From positions 1 through 6,703 of the forward strand of contig JAGRJB010000204.1 in assembly GCA_020442965.1 (NCBI GenBank): a stretch of DNA of 6,703 nucleotides, written 5' to 3'. The notes under the pieces were generated by a model, which was not told the origin of the DNA, made no database searches, and saw only the letters and a list, made by a program, of their open reading frames with translations. The first letter of the stretch is position 1. Each line of letters begins with the position of its first letter. Made by a program: the position numbers and the translations under genes. This document shows positions 5,420-6,703 of the stretch, piece after piece. This stretch comes from Pseudomonadales bacterium. GTDB taxonomy: Bacteria > Pseudomonadota > Gammaproteobacteria > Steroidobacterales > Steroidobacteraceae.

Positions 5420-6703
5420 ATGACTACACGGAGCGAAAAACGACGCGCGCCGCTCGGCTGGGTACTTGCGAGTGCCTTGCTCACGGCCAGCACTCTCGCT
5501 GCGGCAGGCGCCGACAGGCTAACCATGCCGAACAGCGGGCGATTCAGCCAATTGGCACTACCATCGGCCATCATCGATACCAATCCGGCCGCTAACACCT
5601 TGCATCCTTCGCTCCGCAACGCGGTGGGCAGGCAGACGGTGCTGGTGCGACTAACGACTGCACCCGTGGCCGTGGGCGGCGGCTCACGCAGTCAGATCGA
5701 GGCCGAACAAGCGGCCTTCATCAATCGCGCGATGGGGCTCGCGCCCAGCGCCTCTGTCCTGGCGTCGGTGCAGCTGGCCTTGAACGCGGTTGTTCTCGAA
5801 GTAGATGGCGCAGATCTTGAAGCGCTCGCGAACGACGCCATGGTGACGCGCGTCGTCGCGGTCGGTGACTACCGACTCGATCTTTCAGAAACCGTACCCT
5901 ACATCGGCGCGGCAGCCGCCCAGGCGGCCGGTGCGCGCGGCGATGGTGTGCGCGTCGCTGTGATCGACAGCGGCATCGACTACACCCATCGCGACCTTGG
6001 CGGTCCCGGCACGCAGGCGGCTTACGAGGCAGCTTGGGCGCCGATTCCCACGGATCCGAGCGCCGATCCGATTCCGACCGTGGCACCGGGCACGGGTTAT
6101 CTCGTGATCGACGATCCGGGCACCACGGCGGACGACGGCCTGTTCCCCAGCGCAAAGGTCGTGGGCGGCTACGACTTCGTTGGCGAAACCTGGCCTAACA
6201 CCCCCGCCCTGGCGCCGGATCCGGATCCGATCGCCTCGCCGGATGCAACGACTTTCGGCGGTCACGGCACGCACGTCGCCGACATCATCGGCGGTCGACT
6301 TGGTGTCGCACCAGGCGTCAAACTGTATGCGATCAAGGCTTGTTCGTCGCCGACATCCTCATGCAGCGGCGTAGCACTCATCCAGGCGATGGAGTTCGCG
6401 CTCGATCCGAACGGTGACGGCAATCTGAGCGACCACGTCGACATCATCAACATGTCGCTGGGCGCGTCGTACGGCCAGGCATTCGACGACGATTTGTCCG
6501 CAGCGGTCGACAATGCCACCGCGGCGGGCGTACTAACAGTCGCTTCGGCTGGCAACAGCGCCGACAAGCAATTCATCACCGGAACCCCTGGCGCCACCGC
6601 GACGGCGCTGTCGGTTGCGCAGACGGCGATGCCGTCGCAAACCCTGACGATCATGGAAATTCTGGCACCTGTCAGCCGGGACGCGGGCGCTGTGTTCCAG
6701 TCG
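5420..6703 (+). CDS. Secreted subtilisin-like serine protease (S8 family), 3' truncated by window edge
   Basis: The frame stays open from ATG 5420 to the window end, giving the first 428 residues. A signal peptide comes first: basic SEKRR, a hydrophobic stretch at about 11-29, and likely cleavage near AAAGA (27-31). A region of about 70-155 (from TVLVRLTTAP to VTRVVAVGDY) looks like an I9-type propeptide that would chaperone folding and inhibit the enzyme. The S8 catalytic domain then starts, with Asp183 in VAVIDSGIDYTH and His282 in GGHGTHVADIIGG. INMSLG (343-348) and the oxyanion-hole Asn379 in SAGNS follow. The nucleophile Ser (GTS motif) should lie beyond the window. About 99 residues separate Asp and His, against about 32 in subtilisin; the insert is rich in Asp and Pro. 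Cys308 and Cys315 could form a disulfide, and DPNGDG (329-334) resembles a Ca-binding loop. The features suggest a large Vpr-type exported protease; its substrate is unknown. Confidence 0.93.
   Translation, partial: MTTRSEKRRAPLGWVLASALLTASTLAAAGADRLTMPNSGRFSQLALPSAIIDTNPAANTLHPSLRNAVGRQTVLVRLTTAPVAVGGGSRSQIEAEQAAFINRAMGLAPSASVLASVQLALNAVVLEVDGADLEALANDAMVTRVVAVGDYRLDLSETVPYIGAAAAQAAGARGDGVRVAVIDSGIDYTHRDLGGPGTQAAYEAAWAPIPTDPSADPIPTVAPGTGYLVIDDPGTTADDGLFPSAKVVGGYDFVGETWPNTPALAPDPDPIASPDATTFGGHGTHVADIIGGRLGVAPGVKLYAIKACSSPTSSCSGVALIQAMEFALDPNGDGNLSDHVDIINMSLGASYGQAFDDDLSAAVDNATAAGVLTVASAGNSADKQFITGTPGATATALSVAQTAMPSQTLTIMEILAPVSRDAGAVFQS

Noticed and set aside
5420..5465. Twin-arginine (Tat) signal on the protease
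   Set aside because: Arg8-Arg9 are present, but the following residues (APLG) fit the Tat consensus poorly. An ordinary Sec signal peptide explains the sequence better.
5215..5619. Minus-strand open frame (134 codons) covering the topA-protease gap
   Set aside because: It overlaps the signal peptide and ribosome binding site of the protease, has no recognisable domain, and ends in the inverted repeat.

Overview
The window looks like a chromosomal housekeeping segment of a GC-rich gammaproteobacterium. The evidence is the gene order tsaP-like LysM gene, dprA, smg, topA, all on the + strand. It matches the def/tsaP/dprA neighbourhood of Pseudomonas and the dprA-smg-topA neighbourhood of Xanthomonas-like genomes. 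TopA also has the zinc-finger-free, Lys/Ala-tailed C-terminus I associate with Pseudomonas/Xanthomonas-type enzymes. Genus cannot be fixed from the sequence alone; a Xanthomonadales- or Steroidobacter-like lineage is a guess.

Layout: (1) 3-896, the C-terminal part of a LysM/FlgT-C protein resembling TsaP, the peptidoglycan-binding partner of the type IV pilus secretin; its N-terminus lies outside the window. (2) 897-985, a short gap with two weak hairpin-plus-T-run elements. (3) 986-2116, dprA, the RecA loader for incoming single-stranded DNA. (4) 2116-2616, smg (DUF494), overlapping dprA by one base. (5) 2617-2669, a linker fully tiled by two overlapping mini-ORFs. (6) 2670-5207, topA, DNA topoisomerase I, starting at GTG. 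(7) 5208-5419, a gap with no visible gene that holds a perfect 12-bp inverted repeat just after topA, a second imperfect hairpin, and a good ribosome binding site at its end. (8) 5420-6703, the N-terminal 428 residues of a secreted subtilisin-like protease cut by the window edge.

dprA, smg and topA are closely packed and could form one transcript, since no terminator is visible between them. The pilus-secretin anchor next to dprA brings together two proteins that can both serve natural transformation (uptake pilus and RecA loading), but this arrangement is conserved and not proof of competence. The protease seems to be a separate unit with its own leader. I found no mobile element, CRISPR array, tRNA/rRNA or defence system, and no convincing undescribed system. 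The best leads are small: the mini-ORF relay into topA, C homopolymers inside dprA, an apparent insertion in TopA, and the inverted repeat behind topA.
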